Below, one piece after another: positions 1-8,233 of a stretch of 11,158 bases of DNA (its first letter is position 1; the number at the start of each line of letters is the position of its first letter). The notes under the pieces were generated by a model, which was given only the letters and a program-made list of their open reading frames with translations, was not told the origin of the DNA and searched no databases. The translations under genes and the position numbers were made by a program. The stretch is from Acanthaster planci (lineage: Eukaryota; Echinodermata; Asteroidea; Valvatida; Acanthasteridae). The stretch spans positions 51,079 to 62,236 of the forward strand of contig NW_019091728.1 of NCBI RefSeq assembly GCF_001949145.1, in the 5' to 3' direction.

Positions 1-1
1 G

Positions 2-187
2 ACAGCCAACAAAGACCTTGATACAAAAATTATTGTAAATAAATGACGTCATGAAGACGTCATCTTGTGATTTACTCTTGTTTTTTCAATATTTATTTCA
101 GCCCCTTGACTTTGTACACGTTTTCAGCCAGCATTTGGGTTAATTTGAGAGCTTTGATCAACTTCAAACTTACAGCCAACAAAGACC
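2..187. repeat. Diverged direct repeat, about 170 bp apart
   Basis: The 16-base string acagccaacaaagacc occurs at 2-17 and exactly again at 172-187. Similarity continues weakly after each copy: both run through an A-rich stretch into ATGACGTC (43-50 and 213-220). This suggests an old tandem duplication with a unit of about 170 bp. The first copy may start before the window. No coding potential is visible here. Confidence 0.55.
43..63. promoter_or_regulatory. Paired CRE-like palindromes (TGACGTCA)
   Basis: ATGACGTCAT at 43-52 is a perfect 10-base palindrome containing TGACGTCA, the CREB/ATF consensus. A second GACGTCAT lies at 56-63 and a third half-site, ATGACGTC, at 213-220 in the repeat copy. 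CREB/ATF binding is known for this consensus. That it regulates anything here is inference, since no gene start is visible nearby. Confidence 0.3.
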
Positions 188-220
188 CTTATAAAAAGAC
201 ACGTCCAAATTTATGACGTC

Positions 221-1293
221 TTGATGTGGAAGTAGGCTTATTGTTTAAAAGCGGTAAAAGCCGTTAGGTTTTTCAACAGAATGCGTCTGTCGGTGTTAGT
301 GCTGTGTTGAAACCTTGCGTATATCTTGGAGAGGAAGTTATTTAGGCAAATATTGAGCTCATTTAGTGATGATGTCATAAATAATTGCTTTTTTTCATAA
401 CGGACATTATCGACGTTATCAACATGTCAAATGTCATTAATTTTCCCTGGATTCTACTTTTCCGTTGATTAAAAGTCGCGTAGCACCCGATGATCTGCGT
501 GGGGACGCATCAAGTCCTGAACCCCAAACAGGACGGGTGATGAAGTCAATGACAACATCAGACCGTTTTTTGATTTTGGGACAAGAGGTCCCCAGGCAGG
601 CTGGCCACGCCAGACCACAGTTTTCGTGGGAGTACAACACCCCCTGCCTGACCTTTCAACCTACACTAAACCAGTCCCAAAAACGACAAAGAACTATCTA
701 AAATCCCACAAACAGCAACAAGAGCCTCCCAAAAATTGAATTAAGAGACAGCAAAACGTCCTAGATGAAAATCTACAGAGAAAAAGTCACATAAACTCAG
801 AGCAAAAGAACTGGTAAAGAAAAGCACTAAGTCTGTCCCCCAAACCACAGTATGGGGTTAGACCTGTCCCGCTGCAGGGATTCCCTAAAGGACCCCACAG
901 CATCGGTGATGTTTCGACCTTCCAGAGGACAGGCCCCTAAATCCTTTACCCTAGGAAAAAAAGCAAACAATTTTGACCCTGACAGACTTAGCACCAAAAA
1001 CTGCGACAGACGGGCAAAAGGCCTCAAAAATAGAAATCCACTACAAGTTCACTAAAACCCAGTTGTTGCGGACAGAAATGACATTGCCCGACTTACTCCA
1101 TCGTCTAAAAACAGATCCCTATCTTGTCTGCAAAAATCCGCCTCAACACGCTGTTTTAAAAAACGCTTCGAAATACGTAGAACAGAAACCGGGTCAACAT
1201 AAGTACCGTTGTACCATCTGCAATGAAAAAAGGTGAAGGGGAAATAGTAAAAGTAGGACCGAAAACACGAACTCCTACATAGGTACCCCAGTC
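221..1293. other. Non-coding stretch, probably 3' part of the LINE
   Basis: No convincing gene is seen. The short open frames here (for example 437-640 minus and 852-1055 plus) have no recognisable domain and overlap each other on opposite strands. The part at 430-1293 lies just downstream of the minus-strand LINE reading frame. It is less AT-rich than 1-430, so it may be the decayed C-terminal tail and 3' untranslated region of that element. No poly(A) tail or target-site duplication was found to mark the end. Confidence 0.4.
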
Positions 1294-3205
1294 CTACAAC
1301 AAAGAAACAAAAGAACAGGTCCACAGCAAGTGAAGAAGTGATTCAGTGCAGCTGCAATTGAGTCTTGGACATTTGCCACGGCCGATGCCCCACGAGGGCA
1401 GTCGCTGAGCTTTTTTGACAGCCTTCCATGGAATTCGCCAATTGAAATCTCGCAGGGAGTGGTCGAGGTGGTTATTTACTAAAAAGAAAAACTGCGGAAC
1501 ACAAAAGAAAACATCTGAGCGAGGCAGAATAGCTGGAATTTGATTAACAAGAAGATTATACATCGTAACGCTATTCCAGTTGATTGAACGGAGATTAGGC
1601 AAAGAACGAATTACAGAACACAAGGCAGAATAGAAAGGTGGAACAGAAAAGGAACCAAGACGAAGATATGAGGAAAACACAGGTGGAAGAATGTCACGGA
1701 GGGAAAGTGAACACCAGAAAGCGGCGAAAACAACCCAAGGTGGGGCGTTAGCACGAAAAAAGGAATACAGACCTTTGACGAAAATGGCGTCCGATTTCAA
1801 CCTCACGCTGGTAACACCAAGGCCACCGCGTTCCGTACGCTGGCAGACAGTGGCTCGGCGAACCAGTTCTGTTTTACCTGACCACAAAAATGGAAAAATG
1901 ATCTTGTTAATCTTCCTTTCTATGGAGACCAGCAGAGGATAAACAGGAGGAACATACAAAAGGTGAGAAAGGAAGACAGCATTGATAGCTAAAACTTTGC
2001 CAAAAAGAGAGAGGGAGCCACGCTTTCAACTCTCAACACAGAGGTGGAGTTTATTTAACCGGTTCTCCCAGTTTCTCATGGACATGTCGCCTTTGCTTAT
2101 CCAGAAACCGTTGATGTTGATTGGCTCCCTTGTCCACAATATAGGACAAAGGTCGCGCAATCTTTCATTAAAATCACCTAAAACAAAGCCTTTGGACTTA
2201 TTGACATTAAGTCTAGAACAGTAACACCTTGAAAATGACCAATAATATTAAAAAGTTTAATAACCGAAGTAGCATTATGTACAATACAAGTAGTATCATC
2301 CGCATACTGCAAAAGTTTACACTGGATGTTATTGCTGAATAATTTTGATGAAGATTCGTTGAATATCTTCATCATTACGAACAGCCACCGCAAAGGGCTC
2401 AATGAGAATAACACACAGGAGAGGTGACAATGGACATCCCTGCCGGACACCTTTCTGTAGAGGAAAAGGATCAGAAAGAAAGCCATTGACCAGACCTTGA
2501 CTAGAAATGTCTGTATATAAAATACGGAGCCATTTGACATAATTAGGCACAAATCCAAATTTTACAAAAACTCTGAAAAGAAAATTCCAATCAACACGAT
2601 CAAAAGCCTTCTGTTGATCGAGAGAGATAAAAAGTGAATTTAAATGTCTGCATACTGCAGAATCCAGTTTGGGAAGAGAAAGAGTCTCTTCAAGACTTTC
2701 CGCACTCCCCTCAGAAAGAAAACTAGAAATCTGGTTGATAAAAAAGGATTGAGAACTATCAACAGTGCTATCTGAAGAAAAGAGAGACTTGTAAAAGTTT
2801 CTATAAACACCCAGAATTTCCTGGGCGAAGAAGCAATAGTTCCGTCTGGCCGTTGCATTGCAGAAAAGGAGGAAGCTTTTTTATGATTATATTCAGATCT
2901 AAAAAAAAAGACTAGATGGATGCTCCCCGTCGGGGACTCAGGCGCGCACTTTTGCACCTTCTGTAAGAAAGTCTTTGAGCTCAGAGAGCTGCTGTTTAAT
3001 AGCATGATAATCAATAAGGAGATTGCGATCGTTATTCCCACTGTTAAGAAGAGAAGTGATATGGTCTAGGGAAGACAAAAGATTTTGTTTTTTCCTATCC
3101 CGAATTTTGGAGAGATGACAAGAGTGAGAAATAATCAGTTTCTTAGAACTAAGTTTCACATCCTCAGTAGTAATGGTAGTTAGTATAGATAAGTTTGACC
3201 TCTGA
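1294..3205 (-). mobile_element. Decayed Tx1/L1-like LINE, reverse transcriptase (ORF2) fragment
   Basis: This is a minus-strand non-LTR retrotransposon whose ORF2 survives in several frames. From its 5' side: a pre-RT region at 3159-2938; a motif A-like segment at about 2630-2586 (FISLDQQKAFDRVDW); the motif KGVRQGCPLSPLLC in the frame 2550-2329; the catalytic YADD at 2306-2295; and a downstream connection region. The C-terminal part (1959-1294) has the Tx1/L1-type FPFLWSGK and RGGLGV segments and ends in a cysteine/histidine motif (CPRLNCSCTESLLHLLWTC). At least four frame changes and several stops separate these pieces, and the apurinic endonuclease end is absent, so the copy is dead and 5'-truncated. 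The clade assignment rests on the connection region and Cys motif. Boundaries are approximate. Confidence 0.85.
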
Positions 3206-3256
3206 CCCTTGACCTACTTCCGGTGCAGTATAGATCAGGTTGACCCCACTTCCGGT
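3182..3256. repeat. Short direct repeat with ACTTCCGGT elements
   Basis: Two 19-base copies, 3182-3200 and 3227-3245, share agtatagat-a-g-ttgacc with two mismatches. Each is followed by ACTTCCGGT (3216-3224 and 3248-3256). ACTTCCGGT matches the ETS/GABP-type CCGGAAGT site read on the minus strand. The repeat sits at the 5' edge of the LINE fragment and the start of a CpG-rich patch. Confidence 0.45.
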
Positions 3257-3523
3257 CGCGTGTGAGTAAGTCACGTGATAGTTATTTTTAGGTTCAGAAA
3301 GGTCGGTGGGGTTAGTAAGTCAAAGGTGCGTAGTAAACGGTGAGCGGGCGAGAGGTCGACGGAGATGGTGAGCGTAACCGCAACAACGGTCGAGGAGGTG
3401 GAGGGGCTGGTTAAAAAATGAAAACAAGAAAATCGAACGCACTCACCCGAATTCGCCGCGCGTCGCACCGCGTACTCTAAAATGGAACTCCAACACAGAC
3501 ACGTAGACTGACGCAGAGACAGA
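3257..3523. other. CpG-rich gap without a clear gene
   Basis: This stretch is richer in CpG than its surroundings, especially at 3335-3375 and 3430-3475. On the minus strand it contains GGTGAGT (GTGAGT at 3446-3441), a consensus 5' splice site, downstream of the SOCS-like ORF's stop codon. An open minus-strand frame (3468-3271) has no recognisable domain. The patch could be a host promoter or first-exon remnant, with ETS-type sites next to it, but no transcript boundary can be shown from sequence alone. Confidence 0.3.
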
Positions 3524-4201
3524 CTAAGGATTTATCTCTTTTGTGAACATTTGGGACCCCGGATCGGGGTCTTGTGGAGAGGCCCAGAAAATCCGAAGCT
3601 CCCATTCCAATGACAGAATGAAAGTCTTCAAACAAATGGGGATCTCCAAGGAGAAGACGTAGAAGGGGAATGACATCCAGTCCTCCGTCGTCCGCTCCGT
3701 CGGCTTCTTGACGGCTGACAGAAGCTCCTTCAGGGCAGCCCTTCCCACCAGCTCCTTCAAGGTCAGAGTAGACATGGGGGACAAGGCCTGTCGGACTGTG
3801 CACTCGGTCTCGATGAACCCGCGCCTGTGTACCATGTAGCACTGCAGTTCCACGGGTATCGGAAGCATTCTTGCCAGGGTTTCTGTCACTCGGTAGCATC
3901 TCTGTTTGGTGATGTGGGACCAGCTGTGAGTTACGTCCGCCTCGACAGCATTCGCCGACAACATCTTTAGGCTCATGGTGCGGCCCTGCAGCTGGTGGTG
4001 GTTGCCGTACCATTTCCAGTAGCGACGGCACCGAGCTCGCCTATTGAAAGTCTTGCTGTTCGCAATGATGACGTCGGTGTCAGCGAATTTGTCTATATCG
4101 TCCAACATGGAAAAATATAGAGAAGTAATCATGTTCTTAGCCGTCCATTGACCGGAATCGAGGAGACGTTGGCCTTCGTTTAGGGTTTTTTGGAACTCCA
4201 T
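3524..4201 (-). CDS. Intact ORF with a SOCS-box-like C-terminus
   Basis: This minus-strand ORF encodes 225 residues from the ATG at 4201. The frame stays open upstream to a GTG at 4363, but ATG is preferred and a TATA-like box lies about 80 bases before it. The N-terminal two thirds match no domain I can name; they are basic in places (NRRARCRRYWKWYG) and rich in Trp and Cys. The C-terminal part resembles a SOCS box: TLKELVGRAALKEL fits an elongin-binding BC box and LEIPICLKTFIL fits a Cul5 box. The spacer between them is longer than usual and the usual BC-box Cys is Val. SOCS-box proteins are substrate adaptors of Cullin-5 ubiquitin ligases. It is the only long uninterrupted frame in the window and lies divergently to the polymerase pseudogene. 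It could be a host gene, a host-derived cargo gene or a retained duplicate. Confidence 0.5.
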   Translation of the reverse strand: MEFQKTLNEGQRLLDSGQWTAKNMITSLYFSMLDDIDKFADTDVIIANSKTFNRRARCRRYWKWYGNHHQLQGRTMSLKMLSANAVEADVTHSWSHITKQRCYRVTETLARMLPIPVELQCYMVHRRGFIETECTVRQALSPMSTLTLKELVGRAALKELLSAVKKPTERTTEDWMSFPFYVFSLEIPICLKTFILSLEWELRIFWASPQDPDPGSQMFTKEINP

Positions 4202-4279
4202 GCTGATTCCGTGAAGTAATGAAATACTTGACCGTTTCAGAGCGAATAAATTGCTTTTGTCACTTTGTGCGTTGATGGA

Positions 4280-4286
4280 TTTTATA
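4280..4286 (-). promoter_or_regulatory. TATA-like box upstream of the SOCS-like ORF
   Basis: On the minus strand, TATAAAA lies at 4286-4280, about 80 bases before the ATG at 4201. This spacing would place a transcription start near 4255 with a short 5' leader. It supports the ATG start but is otherwise a common AT-rich string. Confidence 0.35.
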
Positions 4287-4300
4287 CACGCACAGCATTT

Positions 4301-4595
4301 GTGTAATGGAAGAACAAACGGAAAAGACCAAAATAATTCAGAATAAATAAAAAATGCGAGCACGAAGAATTGAATCGGACGGTCTCAGTATGTACACAGC
4401 GACGGAGATATAGATAAGAATAATGCGCATTGTCTTTATGTGCACGGCGACGGTCAAGTGGAAAGGGTCAACGGTGACAGTCAAGTGGCAAGGGTCAGCG
4501 GTTGGAATCTGAAGCGTGTAAGGAAAGAACAAACGAATAAAGACCAAAATATCCCAGAATAAATATAGATATTGATACGAAGAGTCGAGCCGCAC
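4301..4595. repeat. Imperfect 80-bp duplication, copies 215 bp apart
   Basis: Copy A (4301-4380) and copy B (4516-4595) begin with gtgtaa-gga-agaacaaacg and share the order aagaccaaaat, then cagaataaata, then acgaaga, ending in a similar g-c-rich string. Identity is clearly above chance, with small indels. Copy A forms the sequence just upstream of the TATA-like box of the SOCS-like gene, so the duplication enlarged the divergent intergenic region. Open minus-strand frames across it (4338-4746) are explained by the repeat and its low stop density, not by a recognisable protein. Confidence 0.75.
4451..4504. repeat. Tandem repeat, 27 bp x 2
   Basis: The unit at 4451-4477 is repeated at 4478-4504 with a few mismatches (-gtcaagtgg-aagggtca-cggt-). 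It lies between the two copies of the 80-bp duplication, in the region separating the minus-strand SOCS-like gene from the plus-strand polymerase gene. Confidence 0.7.
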
Positions 4596-4720
4596 ACTCG
4601 TTGTTATTGGAACGGTCAAATCCGAACACGTGCAAGTTGATGGACGCGTTGAATTTCTTTAACGACCAAACTGACCGGATTAACTTAGAAAAATGATAAA
4701 GAGGGGGAAAAGAATCAAAG

Positions 4721-4776
4721 TATAAAATTTGTTGTTGGCGAAGCACCGGATCGTGAGGGAACTCAGTAATGGCGGC
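4721..4776 (+). promoter_or_regulatory. Possible promoter of the polymerase gene
   Basis: TATAAAA lies at 4721-4727. AATGGCGGC at 4768-4776 matches the core of YY1-type initiator sites, which often sit just downstream of transcription starts. The first ATG of the polymerase frame follows at 4932. The arrangement is plausible, but both elements are short, and an upstream ATG lies inside the YY1-like site. Confidence 0.3.
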
Positions 4777-4931
4777 GCCCTATATGTTGACTCCTTTTTA
4801 GACTGCAGGCGTTTTGTACCATTCTTGCACAAACTTTTGTGAAGTACTTTATGCGATTCAGTTTTAATGAGATTACTAAAAGTTTTTTTTGAGTAGTTGG
4901 TTTTCTTCGGGTTGTGAAATTACAAAGCAAA

Positions 4932-5153
4932 ATGTCTGGAAACGGAGATCGCGCTTACGAAGACGAGGATCTGTTTGTTTCTCCCGATCCTACCGAGAGT
5001 CAACTCGATGAAATACAAGCCATTGTGGATCGTCATCTCGACCATGCTGACGACGGTTACAACGAGGATCTGTTCCTTTCTCCGTATCCCACAGCAAGTC
5101 AGTTGGACGAAATACAGGCAATCGATGCATGGGATATGCAACGCGTAATTTGA
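4932..5153 (+). CDS. N-terminal exon of the polymerase, acidic with duplicated motif
   Basis: This open frame gives 73 residues from the ATG at 4932. A GTG at 4914 in the same frame is not preferred because the leader here is eukaryotic. The protein is very acidic and carries a 33-residue unit twice (EDLFVSPDPTESQLDEIQA, then EDLFLSPYPTASQLDEIQA). The frame stops at 5151-5153. The sequence after it looks like a continuation in another frame or an exon ending at the GTAAGT at 5198. Its placement ahead of the polymerase fragments, on the same strand with nothing between, suggests it is the start of the same gene. It could also be a separate small upstream ORF. Confidence 0.55.
   Translation: MSGNGDRAYEDEDLFVSPDPTESQLDEIQAIVDRHLDHADDGYNEDLFLSPYPTASQLDEIQAIDAWDMQRVI
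4965..5129 (+). repeat. Internal 99-bp (33-codon) duplication in the polymerase N-terminus
   Basis: Unit 1 (4965-5063) begins gaggatctgtt; unit 2 begins at 5064 with the same string and stays similar to about 5129. Most differences are at third positions or are conservative, so the protein repeat is better kept than the DNA. This suggests both copies were under selection before the gene decayed. Confidence 0.8.
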
Positions 5154-5197
5154 AAGCCTACGCGGTGGACAATACGCGAGAGGAAGAAGTGATTGAA

Positions 5198-5479
5198 GTA
5201 AGTAGCTCTCGGTGAACTGTCCCCGTCCCTAAAAAATTAGAAATAATAAATAATTAACTTAATAAATAAATACTGAGGAAGTGGAAATGCATGCCGGGTA
5301 GGTTCGCTACAGTTTGAGCGTCTACTCATTGTCGACTTTGTTTTTTGTCTGTTTGTTTGTTTTTTTTTAATGAAGATAAAGTTAAACCCTCTAGACAATG
5401 CTTACGAGAATCAATATATTACATTTTTTTGAATGAAATCTCTTTTAATGATTTTTATAAAATTTATGTATTGTTACAG
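5198..5479 (+). other. Possible intron in the polymerase gene
   Basis: GTAAGT at 5198-5203 is a consensus donor and ttgttacag at 5471-5479 is a fair acceptor. The stretch between is AT-rich, contains several AATAAA strings (5245-5250, 5261-5266, 5265-5270) and a T/G-rich run near 5341-5370, and has no coding signal. A second possible acceptor (ttttcttacctccag) ends at 5608. Alternatively, this is inserted DNA, and the AATAAA cluster could end a short transcript. Confidence 0.35.
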
Positions 5480-5615
5480 AAAACCTTGCAAAGTGGTGGT
5501 GGACAATCCTCATTGAACGAAAGAGGACAGAAAGAAGAGGAAGTAAGCGGTATGTGGAGGTAAACTCGGAATGCAAGAAAAAAGCGGAGTCCCTTTTCTT
5601 ACCTCCAGGATGTAG

Positions 5616-5984
5616 ACCAGAGTCTACATCCATCAAGATGCTCTGTCTGAAAATGACGACGGGGATTCCGAAGTGTATTCGGATACAGGAGACGAGGCAG
5701 ATTCTAAGCCCGACACTCCCTTGGGTACAGATGAACCCGCGATGGACACGTCGTCCACCCGAGCAGACACAGAGCTCGTAGGAAATGAAGATGAGACCAT
5801 TTAGCACGAAGAACAGTCTGGGGCACGGCAAGTAAGGCCCGAAGAGTTATACTGCATTGTATCGATAACGTCGCGCCAAGTGCGTAAATTTCGCACCCAG
5901 GGAAACGAATATACGTTGCGTTTCAATGACATCGAGTGTATTTCGGTCCATCATGGACCGTGTCCTGAGCAACGCCGAACCTAA
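5616..5984 (+). pseudogene. Polymerase acidic linker and beginning of the conserved N-terminal region
   Basis: Frame 3 is open except for a TAG at 5802-5804. The first part is strongly acidic and Ser/Thr-rich (SENDDGDSEVYSDTGDEADS), as expected of a disordered linker. The second part (5805-5984) is less biased and reads into a basic, more ordered segment (SRQVRKFRTQGNEYTLRF). A frame change follows near 5985. No catalytic motif is present. Confidence 0.55.
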
Positions 5985-6651
5985 AGGCTTGGCGTTTCGT
6001 TCGAGATGCGTTTTCCTGACTAGACCGCAACTTGTGGATGAGCTTCAGAAAAGAAGAAGATCTCTTCGTCCATGACGTTCTGTCTAACATCGAAAGAATT
6101 CTGCAGTCGAACGAAGGCGTCAGTTTGAATGGGGATGTCGTCATTAGGGTCGTCGCTGTTAAGATGGACAAGGGAGGTCATCCGAATCGCCGTCTCGCTC
6201 GTGGTGGTTCTGCGTTAGAGCGATGGCTCAAACAGAAGAGGGGGTACATCACCATTAAAACCGAGACGAGCTTTGTTGTGCCAAAGCGATCGTCATTGCC
6301 AGAGCAGCCCTCCGACGTGAGGACCCTCAAACCAATAGGAATTCCGTTAGACTCTGTCGCGGTGAGACCACTCGATTGGCGCTGGAACTGCATCGTCAGG
6401 CAGACGTCCCCCCACAGAGATGTGGCTTGGAAGAATTATTGAAATTCCAGCGTGTTCTGAGTGCCGACGGTCTGCAGCTCGTTGTTCTGTCTAAGGAACT
6501 GTTTAATGCCGTCTGGTTCAAGGGGGAGGAAGCTCTGCAGAAGTTGTTCTTGTATTTTTACGACAACCACTATGCGGTTATAAGATCCATGACCAGTTTT
6601 CTGTGCAGATCGTACTTTTGCGACGTTTGTTTTCGAGGATACGACGAATAA
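5985..6651 (+). pseudogene. Polymerase conserved N-terminal region
   Basis: Frame 2 (6032 to about 6285) carries IERILQSNEGVSLNGDVVI, a segment I recognise as characteristic of the N-terminal part of Polinton-type polymerases in invertebrate genomes. After a one-base shift near 6285, frame 1 continues with alanine/arginine-rich and CGLEELLKFQRVLSA segments to a TAA at 6649-6651. Its role in the intact protein is not established; it may be connected with the terminal-protein part that such elements encode upstream of the polymerase core. Confidence 0.7.
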
Positions 6652-6989
6652 AGGAAACACAAATGCGCGGCTAAGTGCCTGTGTTGTTACTGGTCTTCCC
6701 CTGACTGCAATTTTACGGGTTGGGTTGACTGCCCAGAATGTAACAGGATGTTCAAGAGTCCCTCGTGTTTCGAAAAACTTAAGGAAATTGACGATTGACG
6801 AAACAGAAGCACGTTTGCGGCGAGGTGTACTGTCAGAACTGCAAACTATGCCAAGAGGCCGATCACCGATGCTTCATACGTCCCCTTCAATGTAGTCATG
6901 GCGTACCCGCTGATATCCAAACGGATGATAGGGAGGAAGAGATGGACCCGGTGGAGTTGATGGAGCTGCAAGACGTAGAGGCGGTTTAG
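6652..6989 (+). pseudogene. Polymerase Cys/His-rich (zinc-binding) region
   Basis: After the stop at 6649, frame 1 continues with closely spaced cysteines (CAAKCLCCYW, then DCPECNRMFKSPSCF) until a TGA at 6796-6798. Frame 3 then takes over with HVCGEVYCQNCKLCQEADHRC until a TAG at 6987. The C-x2-C and C/H spacing suggests two or more zinc knuckles between the N-terminal region and the exonuclease. This matches the layout I expect for Polinton-type polymerases. Confidence 0.65.
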
Positions 6990-7780
6990 TCCGACAATGA
7001 AGGCGAAAGGAATGAGGGCAGGCGTCCTCTCTACGTCTTTTTCGATTTCGAGTGTCGGCAAGACGAGCAAGTGGACGAGAATAGCCTCGGGCCAGTGTAC
7101 GGTCACGTTCCAAACCTTTGTGTTGCGAAGAGGGTTTGTCGACATTGTCAAACCAAGACATCTCAGCAGAAATTCCTTGTCCTCCTTGCAGTCGGGGAAC
7201 CACCAACGAGCACATTTTCAAGGCGGCAAACACGCGGAACGAATTTTGTGAATGGCTCTTCAATGAGGACGGCAGCCACAAAGGAGCGATCTGCATCGCT
7301 CATTATGCCTCGGGGTACGACTCCAACTTTGTCCTTCAGTTTTTATACGAGCGAGCCACTCTGCCCAAGGTCGTTATGAATGGGGCTAAGATCCTGTCCC
7401 TCGAGGCCTTGGGGATCAGAATCATCGATGCCTCTTTCAGCGATCCCTTCCACGTTCGGACTAACGGAATTGAAGAAGGGATATTTTCCCCATCTCTTCA
7501 ACACCAAGGAGAACGAGCGCTATGTCGGCCCTATTCCGGACACGAAGTTTTACAACCCCGACGGAATGGATGCGAAAAAGAGAGAGGAATTTTTGCAGTG
7601 GCACGCTAGTCAACGTGGGTGGCCATTCGGTCTACAGGAAGAAATGATAGAATACTGCCACAGTGACGTCGACATACTACGGCGCGGGTCGTTGGAGTTC
7701 CGTTCGATTTTCATGCAGCAAACCGATGTCGACCCCTTTGAACCCTCCATAACTATCGCTCACGCCTGTAACGTTGTTTT
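6990..7780 (+). pseudogene. Polymerase 3'-5' exonuclease domain
   Basis: Frame 3 after the TAG at 6987 reads FFDFECRQD, with the ExoI acidic pair D-x-E at 7044-7052. The reading then moves to frame 2 near 7190 and gives the ExoII region AHYASGYDSNFVLQFLY, with the Y-D pair at 7316-7321. The Asn expected a few residues before Y-D is Tyr here (7304-7306). Near 7440 it returns to frame 3 and shows the ExoIII motif YCHSD at 7653-7667. About ten residues seem to be missing at the 7440 shift. These three motifs are the proofreading-exonuclease signature of family B polymerases. Confidence 0.8.
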
Positions 7781-7924
7781 TAGACAAAATTGCGGGAAAA
7801 CACGATCGCTATCATTCCAGCCGGAGGATACAGGAAGAATCACACTCAGTCTGTCGTGGCCTTGAGTTTGTTGAAGTGGGTAGCACACTCCAGAAACATC
7901 CGTATCAGGCACGCGCTCAACGGT

Positions 7925-8211
7925 GACTCGGATACTGAATCGGCTCGAGCGGTCGCAAAAGACCTAAATTTAACCGGGGTGGCCATGGCCGATTATTTGA
8001 AAGATAAATATGGGCTCTGGCTCGATTTCAGGAGCTCGGATGACAACTCGGCCCATGGATCTGGTAGGCCTCTCGGTTGAGGCGGTAACATATCGATACA
8101 GATGGAAAGACAGGCTGAAAACGCGGGACCTTTTTGACGATGTACATGTTTTTAGTAATGGACGCGCAGATGACTGTGGAAGATGGAAATTTCAAGAGTC
8201 TAGTGTATTAA
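7925..8211 (+). pseudogene. C-terminal remnant of a second Polinton gene, probably a virion protein
   Basis: From about 7925 the reading continues in the polymerase frame, but the content changes (DSDTESARAVAKDLNL, then LWLDFRSSDDNSAHGSG). An in-frame TGA lies at 8078-8080. A frame change near 8140 leads to MDAQMTVEDGNFKSLVY and a TAA at 8209-8211. I recognise the LWxDFRSSDDN-x-HGSG segment from uncharacterised proteins of Polinton-like elements in invertebrate genomes, where it lies near a gene C-terminus. A particle role is inferred from its position beside the ATPase. The N-terminal part of the gene is missing, removed by the same deletion that removed the polymerase core. Confidence 0.5.
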
Positions 8212-8233
8212 GTAGAGTTAAATAAGTCTACTT
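8210..8233 (+). other. Weak dyad after the virion-like remnant
   Basis: AAGTAGA (8210-8216) and TCTACTT (8227-8233) form a 7-bp stem with a 10-base AT-rich loop, starting in the stop codon of the preceding gene. It is weak and may be chance. It is noted because stronger hairpins end two other genes in this block. Confidence 0.2.

Larger units (their letters stand above)
4932..7924 (+). pseudogene. polB: Polinton-type protein-primed DNA polymerase B, broken and 3'-deleted
   Basis: This is the main gene remnant. In Polinton/Maverick elements and their viral relatives, this enzyme copies the linear genome from a terminal-protein primer. Readable parts in order are an acidic N-terminus with a repeat (4932-5153), an acidic linker (5616-5984), a conserved N-terminal region (5985-6651), a Cys/His-rich region (6652-6989), a 3'-5' exonuclease domain (6990 to about 7780) and a short stretch leading toward the polymerase core (about 7780-7924). 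All three plus frames are used, with at least five frame changes and in-frame stops at 5802, 6649, 6796 and 6987. The catalytic palm, including the family B YxDTD-type motif, and the thumb are absent. The reading ends inside a fusion with the next gene. The assignment to the Polinton-type family rests on the order of these segments and the exonuclease motifs. The copy is non-functional. Confidence 0.88.

Noticed and set aside
437-1324. Several short open frames on both strands
   Set aside because: They overlap on opposite strands, lack recognisable domains, and lie where a LINE 3' region is expected.
4338-4746. Minus-strand open frames of 83-93 codons
   Set aside because: They are explained by the 80-bp and 27-bp duplications and have no domain or plausible start context.
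4914-4931. GTG at 4914 as the start of the polymerase N-terminus
   Set aside because: In a eukaryotic setting the ATG at 4932 is the better start.
5445-5831. Minus-strand 128-codon open frame
   Set aside because: It is antisense to the acidic polymerase linker, whose codon bias leaves few stops on the opposite strand.
6874-7296. Minus-strand 140-codon open frame
   Set aside because: It is antisense to the Cys-rich and exonuclease parts of the polymerase, which carry recognisable motifs.
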